Part shown: positions 1-9,730 of the stretch, piece by piece
How positions within the stretch are numbered: position 1 is the stretch's first letter
Layout of the letters: every line of letters begins with the position of its first letter
From: Variovorax paradoxus NBRC 15149
GTDB taxonomy: Bacteria > Pseudomonadota > Gammaproteobacteria > Burkholderiales > Burkholderiaceae_C
Direction of reading: 5' to 3'
Assembly (NCBI RefSeq): GCF_001591365.1
Contig: NZ_BCUT01000010.1
Coordinates: 1-60,242 of the forward strand
Length of the DNA stretch: 60,242 nt
Program-made: the position numbers and the translations under genes
Notes under the pieces: generated by a model
What the model saw: the letters and a program-made list of their open reading frames with translations, nothing else
The model's database searches: none
What the model was told of the DNA's origin: nothing

Positions 1-14
1 TTCTTTGCAGCTTT

Positions 15-50
15 AAAAAGCGCGTCATCTTGCGGTGACGCGCTTTTTTT
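15..50. terminator. Bidirectional intrinsic terminator
   Basis: A 13-base inverted repeat (aaaaagcgcgtca at 15-27 and its complement at 36-48) closes an 8-base loop and runs into seven T on the plus strand and a T-rich tract on the minus strand. It can end both a plus-strand gene left of the window and the minus-strand MBL gene that stops at 68. Confidence 0.85.
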
Positions 51-67
51 ATTCCAGCAGACAAAGA

Positions 68-997
68 TCAGATATTGCGGATGCCCGAGGAGTCCATCTC
101 CGCCGCACCTGCGCCGATCAGCTCGTGTAAGACGTCCCCGGCCAATTGCTCCAATTCCACGTCGGCAAAGAAGCGCGAACGAACGATATCCAGATACGAC
201 GTGCTGCAGACCCAGGCTTTCCAGTCGTCAAGGGCAATGGACTGCACCTCCAGCAGCTTGAATTTCATCAGCACCTTGATGGCGTGCCGCGCATGCTTCA
301 CGGGATCGCGCTGAAGACCCTCGAGCCGGCGGCGCGCCGTGGCCAAGGCTTTGCCGACATCGCCAAAGACCGAACCATGGCCCGGGATCACCCGCAGCGG
401 CCCCAGCGCCTCGATCCGATCCAGCGTCACAGCCAGATCGCCGAATGACGGTTCGCCCACGAGTTCGGGAAAGGCGACGCCGAAGCCGTTTTCCCACAGG
501 GCATCCGCCGAGATCAGCGTCCGTGAAGCGGGATCGAAGAGGATGATCGAGTGGGGATCATGGCCAGGCGCGCCATGCACCTGCCACGGGATGCCGCCGA
601 GCATGCATTCGGTTCCCGGCTGCAAGAGGCCGGTGAACCGGAATCGCGGACAGGTCTGTCCCGTCGCAAGAAAACTCAGACCGCCCTCATCCCACCGTTC
701 CACCAATGCCGCCTCGCCGGGTGGAATGTCCGTCCGGATCGCCGGATAGCGCTGCTGAAGGGCCGCATTGCCACCGCAATGGTCGCTGTGCAGATGCGTA
801 TTCACGATCCGGTCGAGTGGCCGGGTTCCCAGCGCCGATTCGACCAGCGCCCGGGTCTGATCGGAATGCGTGGTGTACCCGGTGTCGACCAGCGCGGTTT
901 CGCCGGCCCCGATGAACAGAATGTTGTTCGACGACAGCCAGCCGCGCTCGAAGACCACCAGATTCGCCGGCAGCCCGGCGGCGGCGCGATCGTTCAT
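68..997 (-). CDS. MBL-fold metallo-hydrolase
   Basis: A 309-residue metallo-beta-lactamase-fold hydrolase. The metal motif HLHSDHCGG lies near residue 68, and later metal ligands fit GAPGHDPHS, the Asp in SADAL and the His in IPGHG. The family hydrolyses thioesters, lactones or similar bonds with a dinuclear metal centre; the substrate cannot be read from sequence. The ATG (995-997) directly abuts the stop codon of the acyl-CoA ligase upstream on the same strand, so the two are probably translationally coupled. This suggests, as inference, an acyl-thioester or acyl-ester substrate. No signal peptide, so cytoplasmic. The terminator at 15-50 follows it. Confidence 0.85.
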   Translation of the reverse strand: MNDRAAAGLPANLVVFERGWLSSNNILFIGAGETALVDTGYTTHSDQTRALVESALGTRPLDRIVNTHLHSDHCGGNAALQQRYPAIRTDIPPGEAALVERWDEGGLSFLATGQTCPRFRFTGLLQPGTECMLGGIPWQVHGAPGHDPHSIILFDPASRTLISADALWENGFGVAFPELVGEPSFGDLAVTLDRIEALGPLRVIPGHGSVFGDVGKALATARRRLEGLQRDPVKHARHAIKVLMKFKLLEVQSIALDDWKAWVCSTSYLDIVRSRFFADVELEQLAGDVLHELIGAGAAEMDSSGIRNI

Positions 998-2689
998 TCA
1001 GGCGCCCGCGCTGGTGCGCAATTCGCGCCGCAGGATCTTCCCGACATTGGTCTTCGGCAGCGAGTCGCGGAATTCGATGTGCTTGGGCCGCTTGTAGCCG
1101 GTGAGCTGTCCATTGCAGTATTGCAGCACGGCTTCCTCGGTGAGCGCCGCGTCCTTGCGCACGACAAAGACCTTGATCGCCTCGCCCTGCTTCTCGTCGG
1201 GCACACCGACAGCCGCGCACTCGACAACGCCGGGACACAGCGAAATGACGTTCTCCAGTTCGTTCGGAAAGACGTTGAAGCCGCTCACCAGGATCATGTC
1301 CTTCTTGCGGTCGACGATGCGGCTGTAGCCATCCTCCTGCATGACGGCAATGTCGCCGGTGCGCATGAAGCCATCGGGCGTGAAGGCAGCGGCGGTCTCG
1401 GCGGGCTGGTTGTAGTAGCCGGTCATGACGTTGGGCCCCTTGATGCAGAGCTCGCCCGGCGTGCCGACGGGCAGGGAGTTGCCTTCGTCGTCCTTGATGG
1501 CGATCTCGATGCTGGGCAGCGGCAAGCCGATGGTGCCTGTGAAGCTGGTGTTCGACACCGGGTTGTTGGTGCCGATCGCGCAGGTCTCGCTCATGCCCCA
1601 GCCTTCGATCATCGGGCAGCCGGTGGCCTCGAACCAGCGCCGTGCCGTGCCTTCGGAGGCGGCCATTCCGCCCGCCTGCGAAACGAACAGCGTGGAGAAA
1701 TCGATCGACTTGAACCCGGGATGCATCAAGAGCGCATTGAAGAGCGTGTTCACCGCCGGCAGCATGTGGAAGGGCCGCTTCTTGAGCACCGCAATGAACT
1801 TGCCGAAATCGCGCGGATTGGGAATCAGCGTCATGTGCGAGCCCTGGCGGATGACCAGGAGGCAAAGCGTGAGCGCGAAGATGTGATAGAGCGGCAGCGC
1901 CGCGATGCTGTTGACCTTGGCCAGGTCGCCCGCCCGCGACAGCGCCGGCGTGAACCAGGCCTCCGCCTGCAGCGTGGCCGCGACGATGTTGCGGTGGGTC
2001 AATACCGCGCCCTTGGACAGGCCCGTGGTGCCGCCGGTGTATTGCAGGAACGCGATCGAATCGAGCGTGCTCTGGTCCGGCGCCAACGCGCGCCCGCGCC
2101 CCTCTTCGATGACCTTCGAAAAAGGCGTGACAGTGCGGCCGTTGCCCAGGGGCAGCTTGTACGGGGGCACCATCTTCGCCAGGTGGCGGACCGCCACCGT
2201 GATCCAGGCGCCATAGACTCCGCCGAGCAGGTCGCCCATCGAAGTGACGACCACGTGCTTGACGGGCGTGCGCTCGATCACCTGTTCCAGCGTCGCGGCG
2301 AAGTTCTCGAGGATGACGATGGCCGTGGCGCCCGAATCCTTGAGCTGGTGCTCGAGCTCGCGCGCCGTATAGAGCGGATTGACGTTGACGCAGGTGTAGC
2401 CGGCGCGCAGCACGCCGCACATCGTGACCGCGAACTGGGGCACGTTGGGCAGCATGATGGCGACCCGCGCGCCGGGCTCGAGGCCCAGCGATTGCAGCCA
2501 CGCGCCCAGGGCCTTCGACAGCGTGTCGAGCTCGCCATACGACATCCAGCGCTCCATGCAAACCGAGAACGGCCGATCGGCATAGCGGGCGAAGGCCTCG
2601 TCGAACATGTGGGGCAGGGACCGGTACTGCCCGGGGTCGATCTCGTGCGGCACGCCGGCCGGATAGTTCTGTCGCGCGGATGTCTGCAT
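998..2689 (-). CDS. fadD: Long-chain fatty-acid-CoA ligase
   Basis: A 563-residue ANL-superfamily adenylate-forming enzyme that activates fatty acids to acyl-CoA with ATP. The P-loop-like YTGGTTGLSKGA, the GWGMSET motif, and the fatty-acyl-CoA-synthetase signature region with GFMRTGDIA followed by VDRKKDMILVSGFNVFPNE are all present. The last Lys of the family is in KTNVGKILRREL. I chose the ATG at 2689 (protein starts MQTSARQ) because AAGGAG lies just upstream; a start 13 codons earlier at 2728 has no such site. Length and motifs match E. coli FadD. It is followed without a gap by the MBL hydrolase. Chain-length preference cannot be read. Confidence 0.88.
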   Translation of the reverse strand: MQTSARQNYPAGVPHEIDPGQYRSLPHMFDEAFARYADRPFSVCMERWMSYGELDTLSKALGAWLQSLGLEPGARVAIMLPNVPQFAVTMCGVLRAGYTCVNVNPLYTARELEHQLKDSGATAIVILENFAATLEQVIERTPVKHVVVTSMGDLLGGVYGAWITVAVRHLAKMVPPYKLPLGNGRTVTPFSKVIEEGRGRALAPDQSTLDSIAFLQYTGGTTGLSKGAVLTHRNIVAATLQAEAWFTPALSRAGDLAKVNSIAALPLYHIFALTLCLLVIRQGSHMTLIPNPRDFGKFIAVLKKRPFHMLPAVNTLFNALLMHPGFKSIDFSTLFVSQAGGMAASEGTARRWFEATGCPMIEGWGMSETCAIGTNNPVSNTSFTGTIGLPLPSIEIAIKDDEGNSLPVGTPGELCIKGPNVMTGYYNQPAETAAAFTPDGFMRTGDIAVMQEDGYSRIVDRKKDMILVSGFNVFPNELENVISLCPGVVECAAVGVPDEKQGEAIKVFVVRKDAALTEEAVLQYCNGQLTGYKRPKHIEFRDSLPKTNVGKILRRELRTSAGA

Positions 2690-2832
2690 GCAAGCTCCTT
2701 TTGCGCGGATTGTGGGAGCCAGACACATCTGGCCGCCAGCGGGCTTGTCCTAGGAGCAGGGCATGCGCTGTCGCGCACGCGATAGTGAACCGCAGCGCAT
2801 GCATGCCGCCGCAATCACTTCGAAAGGAGCGT

Positions 2833-3711
2833 TCAGGCCCGGCCGGACTCGCCCGGCAGCAGCACCCCGGCCGGAATGTCGGGCAGGGCGTCGAGCGCCT
2901 GGTAGAGCGGCGTGAAGTCGGGAGCCGTGAGGTCGAAGAGCTGCGCGAAGCTTTCGATCACGAAGTAGTTGCTCTGGTAGGTGTCGATCTTGTAGCTCGT
3001 GCGCATGGTGCGCAGCAGGTCGAGCGGCAGCCGGTGCGGCTCGCCGCTGCGCACGGCGTGCTGCAGTTCGCCGACGGAACTCAGGATGCCGGCGCCGTAG
3101 GCTCGCAGGCCGTCGGGCTGGCGGATCAGGCCGAACTCGACCGTGTACCAGTACAGCCGCGCGAGCTTCTCGCCCGCGCCGAGCTCATGCGCCTTGATGC
3201 CTCCCTGGCCATAGCGCTGCACGTAGTCGGCAAAGACCGGGTCGAACAGCATCGGCACATGGCCGAACAGGTCGTGGAACACGTCGGGCTCGACGATGTA
3301 GTTGAACTCCTCGGGCTTGCGGATCCAGTCGGTCACCGGAAACTTGCGGTTTGCGAGCAAGGTGAAGAACGGCAGCTCGGGAATCAGCCCCGGCACCGCC
3401 ACGATTTCCCAGCCGGTGGCGCGGTGCAGCCGCTCGTTGATTTCCTCGAAGCGAGGGATGCGGTCCTTCACGCCCAGCAGCGGCAGCGCCTCGATGAATG
3501 CGTCGCAGGCGAGGCCCGGCAGCTGCGCGGCCTGCCGTTCGTAGAGCCGCTGGTAGGTCTCGTGGTCGGCCGGCGTGTAGCTGGCCCAGTCCTGCGGGCA
3601 GGTGTAGTCGGCAAGCACCGCCCCGCCGCGCGAGTAGTCGCCGCGCGGCGGACGGTCCGAAGCGCCGTAGACGGCGGACGTGACGACAGCAGCTGCTGCA
3701 GGGGTGTCCAT
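2833..3711 (-). CDS. phhA: Phenylalanine 4-monooxygenase
   Basis: A 292-residue aromatic amino acid hydroxylase that turns phenylalanine into tyrosine with O2, tetrahydropterin and non-haem iron. The iron triad is visible: His146 and His151 in HDLFGH and Glu192 in YWYTVEFG. Length fits the short bacterial form with no regulatory ACT domain. It is the last gene of the minus-strand set hpd-pheC-phhA, 17 bases after pheC. Placement next to hpd puts it on the route phenylalanine, tyrosine, hydroxyphenylpyruvate, homogentisate. The recycling enzyme pterin carbinolamine dehydratase (PhhB) is not in the window. I chose the start MDTPAAAA; the longer reading frame upstream is an overlap with pheC in another frame. 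Confidence 0.95.
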   Translation of the reverse strand: MDTPAAAAVVTSAVYGASDRPPRGDYSRGGAVLADYTCPQDWASYTPADHETYQRLYERQAAQLPGLACDAFIEALPLLGVKDRIPRFEEINERLHRATGWEIVAVPGLIPELPFFTLLANRKFPVTDWIRKPEEFNYIVEPDVFHDLFGHVPMLFDPVFADYVQRYGQGGIKAHELGAGEKLARLYWYTVEFGLIRQPDGLRAYGAGILSSVGELQHAVRSGEPHRLPLDLLRTMRTSYKIDTYQSNYFVIESFAQLFDLTAPDFTPLYQALDALPDIPAGVLLPGESGRA

Positions 3712-3728
3712 GGGAATGCTCTTTCGGT

Positions 3729-4529
3729 TTATTTGAGCCAGCGGTCCATCACGCGCTGGAAGTCGCCGCCGGCTTGCTGCAGGTGCAGCCATTGGTCGAC
3801 GTAGGCCTTGAAGGCCACGTCGTCGCGCGGCAGCATCCAAGCCATTTCGCCGTATTGCAGCGGCTTGTCGGGGTTGATCGCGCACAGGCCCGGCTTGAGC
3901 TTCTGCTGCGTGATGGCTTCGGCGGATTCGGTCACGAACACGTCGGCGCGGTTGGCAAGGATCTCGTCGAAGATCGTCACGTTCTCGCCGTGCAGCGTGA
4001 GCTTGGCTTGCTTGAAGTTGGCGCGCGCAAAGCGCTCGTTGCTGCCGCCCGGATTGAAGATCACGCGGGTGGAAGGCTTGTCGATGTCGGCCACGCTCTG
4101 GTACTTGGCAACGTCGGCGCAGCGCGCAATGGGCGCCTTGCCGTTCACCATGTAGGGCGCGCTGAAGAAGGCGCGCTTTTGCCGGTCGGTGGTCACGGAA
4201 ACACCGCCCACGGCGATGTCGCACTTGCCGGCGCCGAGGTCGGGCAGCAGGTTGGCCCAGGTGGTCTTGACCCATTCGGGCTTGGCCCCGAGGCTGGCGC
4301 TGAAGCCCGCCATGAGATCGACGTCGATGCCCTCGAACGAGCCGTCGGCCTTCTGGAAGCTGAAGGGCTTGTAGTCGCCCGGCGTGCAGATGCGCAGCGC
4401 TGCAGCCTTCTGCACCGCGTCGAGGTGCGAGCCGCCCGCCGGGGCGGCCGGCGCCATGGCGCAGCCCGAAAGAAGAACAGCGGCGGCTGCCGCGGTGAGG
4501 GTCAAGCCGATCGAGAACGTGCTGCGCAT
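3729..4529 (-). CDS. pheC: Cyclohexadienyl dehydratase, predicted lipoprotein
   Basis: A 266-residue protein of the type-3 solute-binding fold. The sequence follows Pseudomonas PheC as I remember it far beyond the general fold: ICTPGDYKPFSF, FEGIDVDLMAGF, DIAVGGVSVTTDRQKRAFFS, LHGENVTIFDEI, GLCAINPDKPLQYGE and DVAFKAYVDQWLHL. PheC removes water and CO2 from prephenate to give phenylpyruvate, or from arogenate to give phenylalanine, in the periplasm. No ABC permease or ATPase lies nearby, which argues against a transport role. The N terminus carries a lipobox, LLSGC with Cys23, so this copy is predicted to be membrane-anchored. It sits between hpd and phhA on the same strand. The alternative is an amino acid-binding protein, which I think less likely. 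Confidence 0.82.
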   Translation of the reverse strand: MRSTFSIGLTLTAAAAAVLLSGCAMAPAAPAGGSHLDAVQKAAALRICTPGDYKPFSFQKADGSFEGIDVDLMAGFSASLGAKPEWVKTTWANLLPDLGAGKCDIAVGGVSVTTDRQKRAFFSAPYMVNGKAPIARCADVAKYQSVADIDKPSTRVIFNPGGSNERFARANFKQAKLTLHGENVTIFDEILANRADVFVTESAEAITQQKLKPGLCAINPDKPLQYGEMAWMLPRDDVAFKAYVDQWLHLQQAGGDFQRVMDRWLK

Positions 4530-4557
4530 GGAGGCTCCTGGCCAGTGAAAAAGGCGC

Positions 4558-5685
<1,128 letters not shown>

Positions 5686-5813
5686 GGGGTCTCCAGAAAT
5701 GGGGTTCGAATGAAGGAAATAGCGAACGGGGTGGGCGAGAACGACCAGTGCTGCACTGTAGAGCGGATGCCGCTCACGTTTTCAGCGTTATTGGGCGCCG
5801 AAGAGAGCTGAGA

Positions 5814-5828
5814 CGCAGTAAAACTGCG
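5814..5828. promoter_or_regulatory. Candidate Lrp-type operator
   Basis: A perfect inverted repeat cgcagt-aaa-actgcg sits 11 bases before the ATG of the Lrp/AsnC gene, in the divergent region with hpd. Fifteen bases with dyad symmetry and an A-rich centre match the size of Lrp-family sites. A second dyad, gagcg-gatgc-cgctc, lies at 5761-5775. Autoregulation and control of hpd are inferences from position. Confidence 0.45.
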
Positions 5829-5839
5829 AAAATGCAGCC

Positions 5840-6313
5840 ATGGAAGCACTAGACAAGATCGACAGGCTCATTCTGCGCACGCTGCAAGCAGACGGGCGCG
5901 CCACCTACGACCAGATCGCCGAACAGGTCAGCCTTTCCCCGAGCGCCGTGCTGCGGCGCGTCAAGCGGCTGGAGGAAAGCGGCGTCATCGACCGCTACGT
6001 CGCGCTCGTGCGCCCCGAAGTCATCGGCCTGGGGTTGACCGCCTATCTCAATGTGCGCCTCGAAAAGCACACCGAGACCCACAAGCGCAACCCCATGGAC
6101 CTGTTCCGCGCCAGCGTCCAGACCTGGCCCGAAGTGGTCGAGTGCGCGGCGCTCACCGGCGAGATGGACTACCTGCTGCGCGTGGTGGTCGCCGACATGG
6201 GGCATTACAGCCGTTTCATCATGGACACCCTGCTCAAGCACCCCAGCGTGGAGGATTGCAAGACCAGCTTCGTGCTCGACCGTGTCAAGGCCACAACAGC
6301 CGTGCCGGTTTAG
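5840..6313 (+). CDS. Lrp/AsnC family transcriptional regulator
   Basis: A 157-residue feast/famine regulator. N-terminal helix-turn-helix around residues 5-60 (DRLILRTLQADGRATYDQIAEQ, then LSPSAVLRRVKRLEESGVI), followed by the ligand-binding RAM domain with the ALTGEMDYLLRVVVADM segment. It is transcribed away from hpd-pheC-phhA and is the natural candidate to sense phenylalanine, tyrosine or a related amino acid and to control that operon; this is inferred from position and family. A dyad repeat lies just in front of its start. Confidence 0.9.
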   Translation: MEALDKIDRLILRTLQADGRATYDQIAEQVSLSPSAVLRRVKRLEESGVIDRYVALVRPEVIGLGLTAYLNVRLEKHTETHKRNPMDLFRASVQTWPEVVECAALTGEMDYLLRVVVADMGHYSRFIMDTLLKHPSVEDCKTSFVLDRVKATTAVPV

Positions 6314-6388
6314 CCAGCTGATGGTTGCGTGAACGACACGCTCTCTGGTATTGGTTCACAAATGTTGCCCGAAAGTACCCCTGCAGGC

Positions 6389-6416
6389 TTGGTGTTTAAG
6401 GGAAAACCCTTATATT
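6389..6416 (+). promoter_or_regulatory. Predicted promoter with embedded palindrome
   Basis: TTGGTG (6389-6394) and TATATT (6411-6416) are separated by 16 bases. The spacer ends with the perfect palindrome aagggaaaaccctt (6398-6411), whose last base begins the -10 box. Transcription would start about 6422-6424, essentially at the ATG of the GNAT gene (6423), which has no Shine-Dalgarno sequence. So the transcript may be leaderless and the palindrome may be an operator. Confidence 0.5.
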
Positions 6417-6422
6417 TGAGCC

Positions 6423-7151
6423 ATGCTTACCGCCAAGACCCTCCTGAAGGCGTCTCTCGGCCTCGGCTCTTTCCTGAAGGCGCCGATGGTTGAGGCGCAA
6501 CCGCGCGCAGCCTCTGCGCCGCAACCCGTCATGGTGCCGATCCGCTCGATCGGCCCGCGCGAGCGCGACCGCATCGCCCAGCACCTGCTGGCGCTCACGC
6601 CGCACGACCGCTACCTGCGCTTCGGCTACGCCGCGGGCGACGAGCAGGTGCAGCGCTACGTCGACGGGCTCGATTTCGAGCGCGACGAGCTCTTCGGCAT
6701 CTACAACCGCCGGCTCGACCTGATCGCGATGGCCCACCTCGCGTTCGCGCCGGACGCGCAGCACAGCGACTGCGCCGAATTCGGCGTGTCGGTGGCCGCG
6801 CATGCGCGGGGCCGCGGCTACGGCGCGCGGCTGTTCGAGCGCGCCGTGGTCGTGGCGCGCAACGAAGGCGTGGGCATGCTCTTCATCCATGCGCTGAGCG
6901 AAAACGCCGCCATGCTGAAGATCGCCCGCAACGCCGGCGCCACCGTGGTTCGCAGCGGCTCGGAATCCGAAGCCCACCTGCAGCTGCCGAGCGCCACCTT
7001 CGACAGCCGCATGAGCGAGATCGCGCTCGAGCAGTACGCAGCGGTCGACTACCACCTCAAGACCCGCGCCAAGCAGTTCTGGGCCTTCCTGGCCAGCCTG
7101 CAGGAAGTGCGCAGCGGCATGCGGGACGCGCGCAGCAAGTCTGCCCCCTGA
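6423..7151 (+). CDS. GNAT family N-acetyltransferase
   Basis: A 242-residue protein with a GNAT acetyl-CoA-binding core: the ARGRGYGARLFERAV stretch near residues 129-143 is motif A, preceded by the FGVSVAAHA strand. It begins with a 40-residue extension of unknown role (SLGLGSFLKAP). The substrate (amino group of a small molecule or protein) is not evident. The start has no ribosome binding site and lies within a few bases of the predicted transcription start. The gene stands alone, 89 bases ahead of corC. Confidence 0.82.
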   Translation: MLTAKTLLKASLGLGSFLKAPMVEAQPRAASAPQPVMVPIRSIGPRERDRIAQHLLALTPHDRYLRFGYAAGDEQVQRYVDGLDFERDELFGIYNRRLDLIAMAHLAFAPDAQHSDCAEFGVSVAAHARGRGYGARLFERAVVVARNEGVGMLFIHALSENAAMLKIARNAGATVVRSGSESEAHLQLPSATFDSRMSEIALEQYAAVDYHLKTRAKQFWAFLASLQEVRSGMRDARSKSAP

Positions 7152-7240
7152 ATACCTGAAAAGCGCCCCTGGCGGCCACGCGGTAGAGCCTGTCACGCGC
7201 AATCCGGTATCCTTGTATCTCTTCAACTACGCCTCCCGCA

Positions 7241-8119
7241 GTGGCCGACCCTCACCCTGAACGCGCACCCGTCGAACGGGAAGACAAGCGCGGCTTTCTC
7301 CAGAAGCTGGCCGAATTCATCCACCCCGGTCCCGACTCGCGCGACGAGTTGATCGAAACCCTCGCGGACGCCGAGGACAACGAGGTGATCGGCGCCGAAT
7401 CGCGCGTCATGCTCGAGGGCGTGCTGCGCATGGCCGACATGACGGCCGGCGACGTGATGGTCGCGGCGCCGCGCATGGACCTGGTGAACATCGACGCGCC
7501 GTTCGACGCGCTGCTGCACCTGGTCATCGACACCGCGCACTCGCGCTTCCCGGTGTACGAGGGCGAGAAGGAAAACATCATCGGCATCCTGCTCGCGAAA
7601 GACCTGCTCAAGCTGCAGCGCGCGCCGGGGCTCAACATCCGCGCGCTGCTGCGGCCCGCGACCTTCATCCCCGAGAGCAAGGGCCTGAACGACCTGCTGC
7701 GCGAGTTCCGCGGCAACCGCAACCACCTGGCGATCGTGATCGACGAGTTCGGCCGCGTGGCCGGCCTCATCACCATCGAGGACGTGCTCGAGCAGATCGT
7801 CGGCGAGATCGAGGACGAGTTCGACATCGCCGAGGACGAGGGCGACATCTTCGGTCTGGCCGACCACACCTACCGCGTCTCGGGCGACACGCCGATCGAG
7901 CGCGTGGCCGAGGCCTTCGGCATCGTCTTCGACGAAGAGCAACTGAGCGAAGACTTCGACACCATCGGCGGGCTCATCGCGCACGAGATGGGGCACGTGC
8001 CCAAGCGCGGCGAGCACCACGCGATCGGCGGCTTCGACTTCGTGGTGCTGCACACCAAGGGCGGGGCCGTGCGCTGGTTCAAGGTGTCCCCGGCCCGCGG
8101 CAGCGACGCGGCCGACTGA
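7241..8119 (+). CDS. corC: CorC/HlyC family CBS-domain protein
   Basis: A 292-residue cytoplasmic protein starting at GTG. Layout: short N-terminal region, paired CBS domains (about 65-185, including VMVAAPRMDLVNI and IVIDEFGRVAGLITIEDVLEQI), an acidic linker, then the C-terminal CorC_HlyC domain. Family members are linked to magnesium and cobalt efflux or ribosome-associated stress (YbeX). The stop overlaps the ATG of lnt in TGATG, so the two genes are co-translated, an arrangement common in Proteobacteria. The usual upstream partners phoH and ybeY are absent here. Confidence 0.9.
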   Translation: MADPHPERAPVEREDKRGFLQKLAEFIHPGPDSRDELIETLADAEDNEVIGAESRVMLEGVLRMADMTAGDVMVAAPRMDLVNIDAPFDALLHLVIDTAHSRFPVYEGEKENIIGILLAKDLLKLQRAPGLNIRALLRPATFIPESKGLNDLLREFRGNRNHLAIVIDEFGRVAGLITIEDVLEQIVGEIEDEFDIAEDEGDIFGLADHTYRVSGDTPIERVAEAFGIVFDEEQLSEDFDTIGGLIAHEMGHVPKRGEHHAIGGFDFVVLHTKGGAVRWFKVSPARGSDAAD

Positions 8120-9708
8120 TGCCGCTGCCGGCAGCGGCCACGCTCCGCACGTCTCCCGCCTTTTCCGCCGTGGGCCTGCTGCGCCTGCTGGGCTTTGCCT
8201 TCGCGGGCCTCGCCCAGGCCGCAGCCATTGCCTGGCCTGCGAACGGCCGGCCGCTGTGGTGGCTGCAGCTTGTTTCGCTGGCGGTGCTCGTCGGACTGCT
8301 GGACTGGCTGCGCGCCGAGGGTGCGGGCTGGCGCCGCGCCGGGCTGCATGGCTGGCTTTTCTCGACCGCCTGGCTCACCGGCAGCTTCTGGTGGCTCTTC
8401 ATTTCGATGCACACCTACGGCGGGCTGCCGGCGCCGCTCGCGGCCATTGCGGTGCTCTCGCTCGCGGCGGCGCTCGGGCTCTATTACGCGGCGGCCTGCG
8501 CCTGGTTCGTCGTTCGCGGGCCGCGCGGGCCGGTGGCCGGGGCGCTGGTGTTCGCCGCGCTGTGGACGCTGGCCGAGCTCGTGCGCGGCAGCTGGTTCAC
8601 CGGCTTTCCCTGGGGCGCGGGCGGCTATGCGCATGTCGACGGGCCGCTGGCGGCCTGGGCGCCGTGGATCGGCGTGTACGGCATCGGCGCAGTGGCTGCG
8701 CTGGTGGCCGCGCTGGTGGCGCTGACCCGGCCCGCGCGCGGCATCGCGCTCGCGCAGGCCCTGGTACTTGTCGCCGCTGCATTCGCCGCGCCGCACCTCG
8801 TGGCACCGCTGTCCGGCGACGCGCAGGGCGCCAGGGGTTCGAGCGGCAAGCTGCAGCTCGCGCTGCTGCAGGGCAACATCCCGCAGGACGAAAAATTCAT
8901 TCCGGGCGGCGGCATCGACCTGGCGCTGCGCTGGTACGGAGAGCAGCTGCGCGATGCCAAGGCCTCGCTCGTGGTGACCCCCGAAACCGCACTGCCGCTG
9001 CTGCCGCAGCAACTGCCCGAGGGCTACCTGGAGGCGATCCAGGCGCGCTACGGCCAGGGCACGCAGGCGGCCATCGTCGGCCTGCCGCTGGGCCGCCAGG
9101 GCACCTACAGCAACGCGGTGCTCGGCTTCCAGCCCGGTGCGGCGCAGCCCTACCGCTACAGCAAGCATCACCTGGTTCCGTTCGGCGAATTCATTCCGCC
9201 GGGCTTTCGCTGGTTCATCCGCATGATGAACATCCCGCTCGGCGACTTCGCGCGCGGCGGCCTGGCGCAGGCGCCCTTTGCCTGGCAGGGCCAGCGCATT
9301 GCGCCGAACATCTGCTACGAAGACCTGTTCGGCGACGAGATCGGCGCCAACTTCAAGGACGAGGCCACGGCGCCGACCATCCTGCTCAACGTGAGCAACA
9401 TCGCGTGGTTCGGCAACTCGGTGGCCATCGACCAGCACCTGGCCATCTCGCGCATGCGCTCGCTCGAATTCGCGCGGCCGATGGTGCGGGCCACCAACAC
9501 CGGCGCCACGGTGGTCATCGATGCCGAAGGCCGCGTCACGCACCAGCTGCCGCGGCTCACGCGCGGCGTGCTCGAAGCCTCGGTCGAGGGCCGCACGGGG
9601 CTCACCCCCTTTGCGCGCTGGGTCGCGCACTTCGGGCTGTGGCCGCTGTGGATTGCGGCGATGGCCATCGTGGCCATCGCCTTCGTGCTGCGCCGCCGCC
9701 AGGGCTGA
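8119..9708 (+). CDS. lnt: Apolipoprotein N-acyltransferase
   Basis: A 529-residue inner-membrane enzyme that adds the third acyl chain to the N-terminal cysteine of lipoproteins, using phospholipid as donor. Several N-terminal transmembrane helices (about 15-230) precede a periplasmic nitrilase-like domain. The catalytic triad is readable: Glu289 in TPETALP, Lys349 in SKHHLVPFGE and Cys399 in NICYED. A last transmembrane segment lies near 505-525. Overlaps corC by one base. It converges with the FAD oxidoreductase gene, leaving only 22 bases between stops. Confidence 0.96.
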   Translation: MPLPAAATLRTSPAFSAVGLLRLLGFAFAGLAQAAAIAWPANGRPLWWLQLVSLAVLVGLLDWLRAEGAGWRRAGLHGWLFSTAWLTGSFWWLFISMHTYGGLPAPLAAIAVLSLAAALGLYYAAACAWFVVRGPRGPVAGALVFAALWTLAELVRGSWFTGFPWGAGGYAHVDGPLAAWAPWIGVYGIGAVAALVAALVALTRPARGIALAQALVLVAAAFAAPHLVAPLSGDAQGARGSSGKLQLALLQGNIPQDEKFIPGGGIDLALRWYGEQLRDAKASLVVTPETALPLLPQQLPEGYLEAIQARYGQGTQAAIVGLPLGRQGTYSNAVLGFQPGAAQPYRYSKHHLVPFGEFIPPGFRWFIRMMNIPLGDFARGGLAQAPFAWQGQRIAPNICYEDLFGDEIGANFKDEATAPTILLNVSNIAWFGNSVAIDQHLAISRMRSLEFARPMVRATNTGATVVIDAEGRVTHQLPRLTRGVLEASVEGRTGLTPFARWVAHFGLWPLWIAAMAIVAIAFVLRRRQG

Positions 9709-9730
9709 CCCGGCGGCGTCCCCGTCGTCG

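Noticed and set aside
3729..4529. Reading this gene as an amino acid ABC transporter binding protein
   Set aside because: No transporter partner is nearby and the detailed sequence blocks fit cyclohexadienyl dehydratase better.
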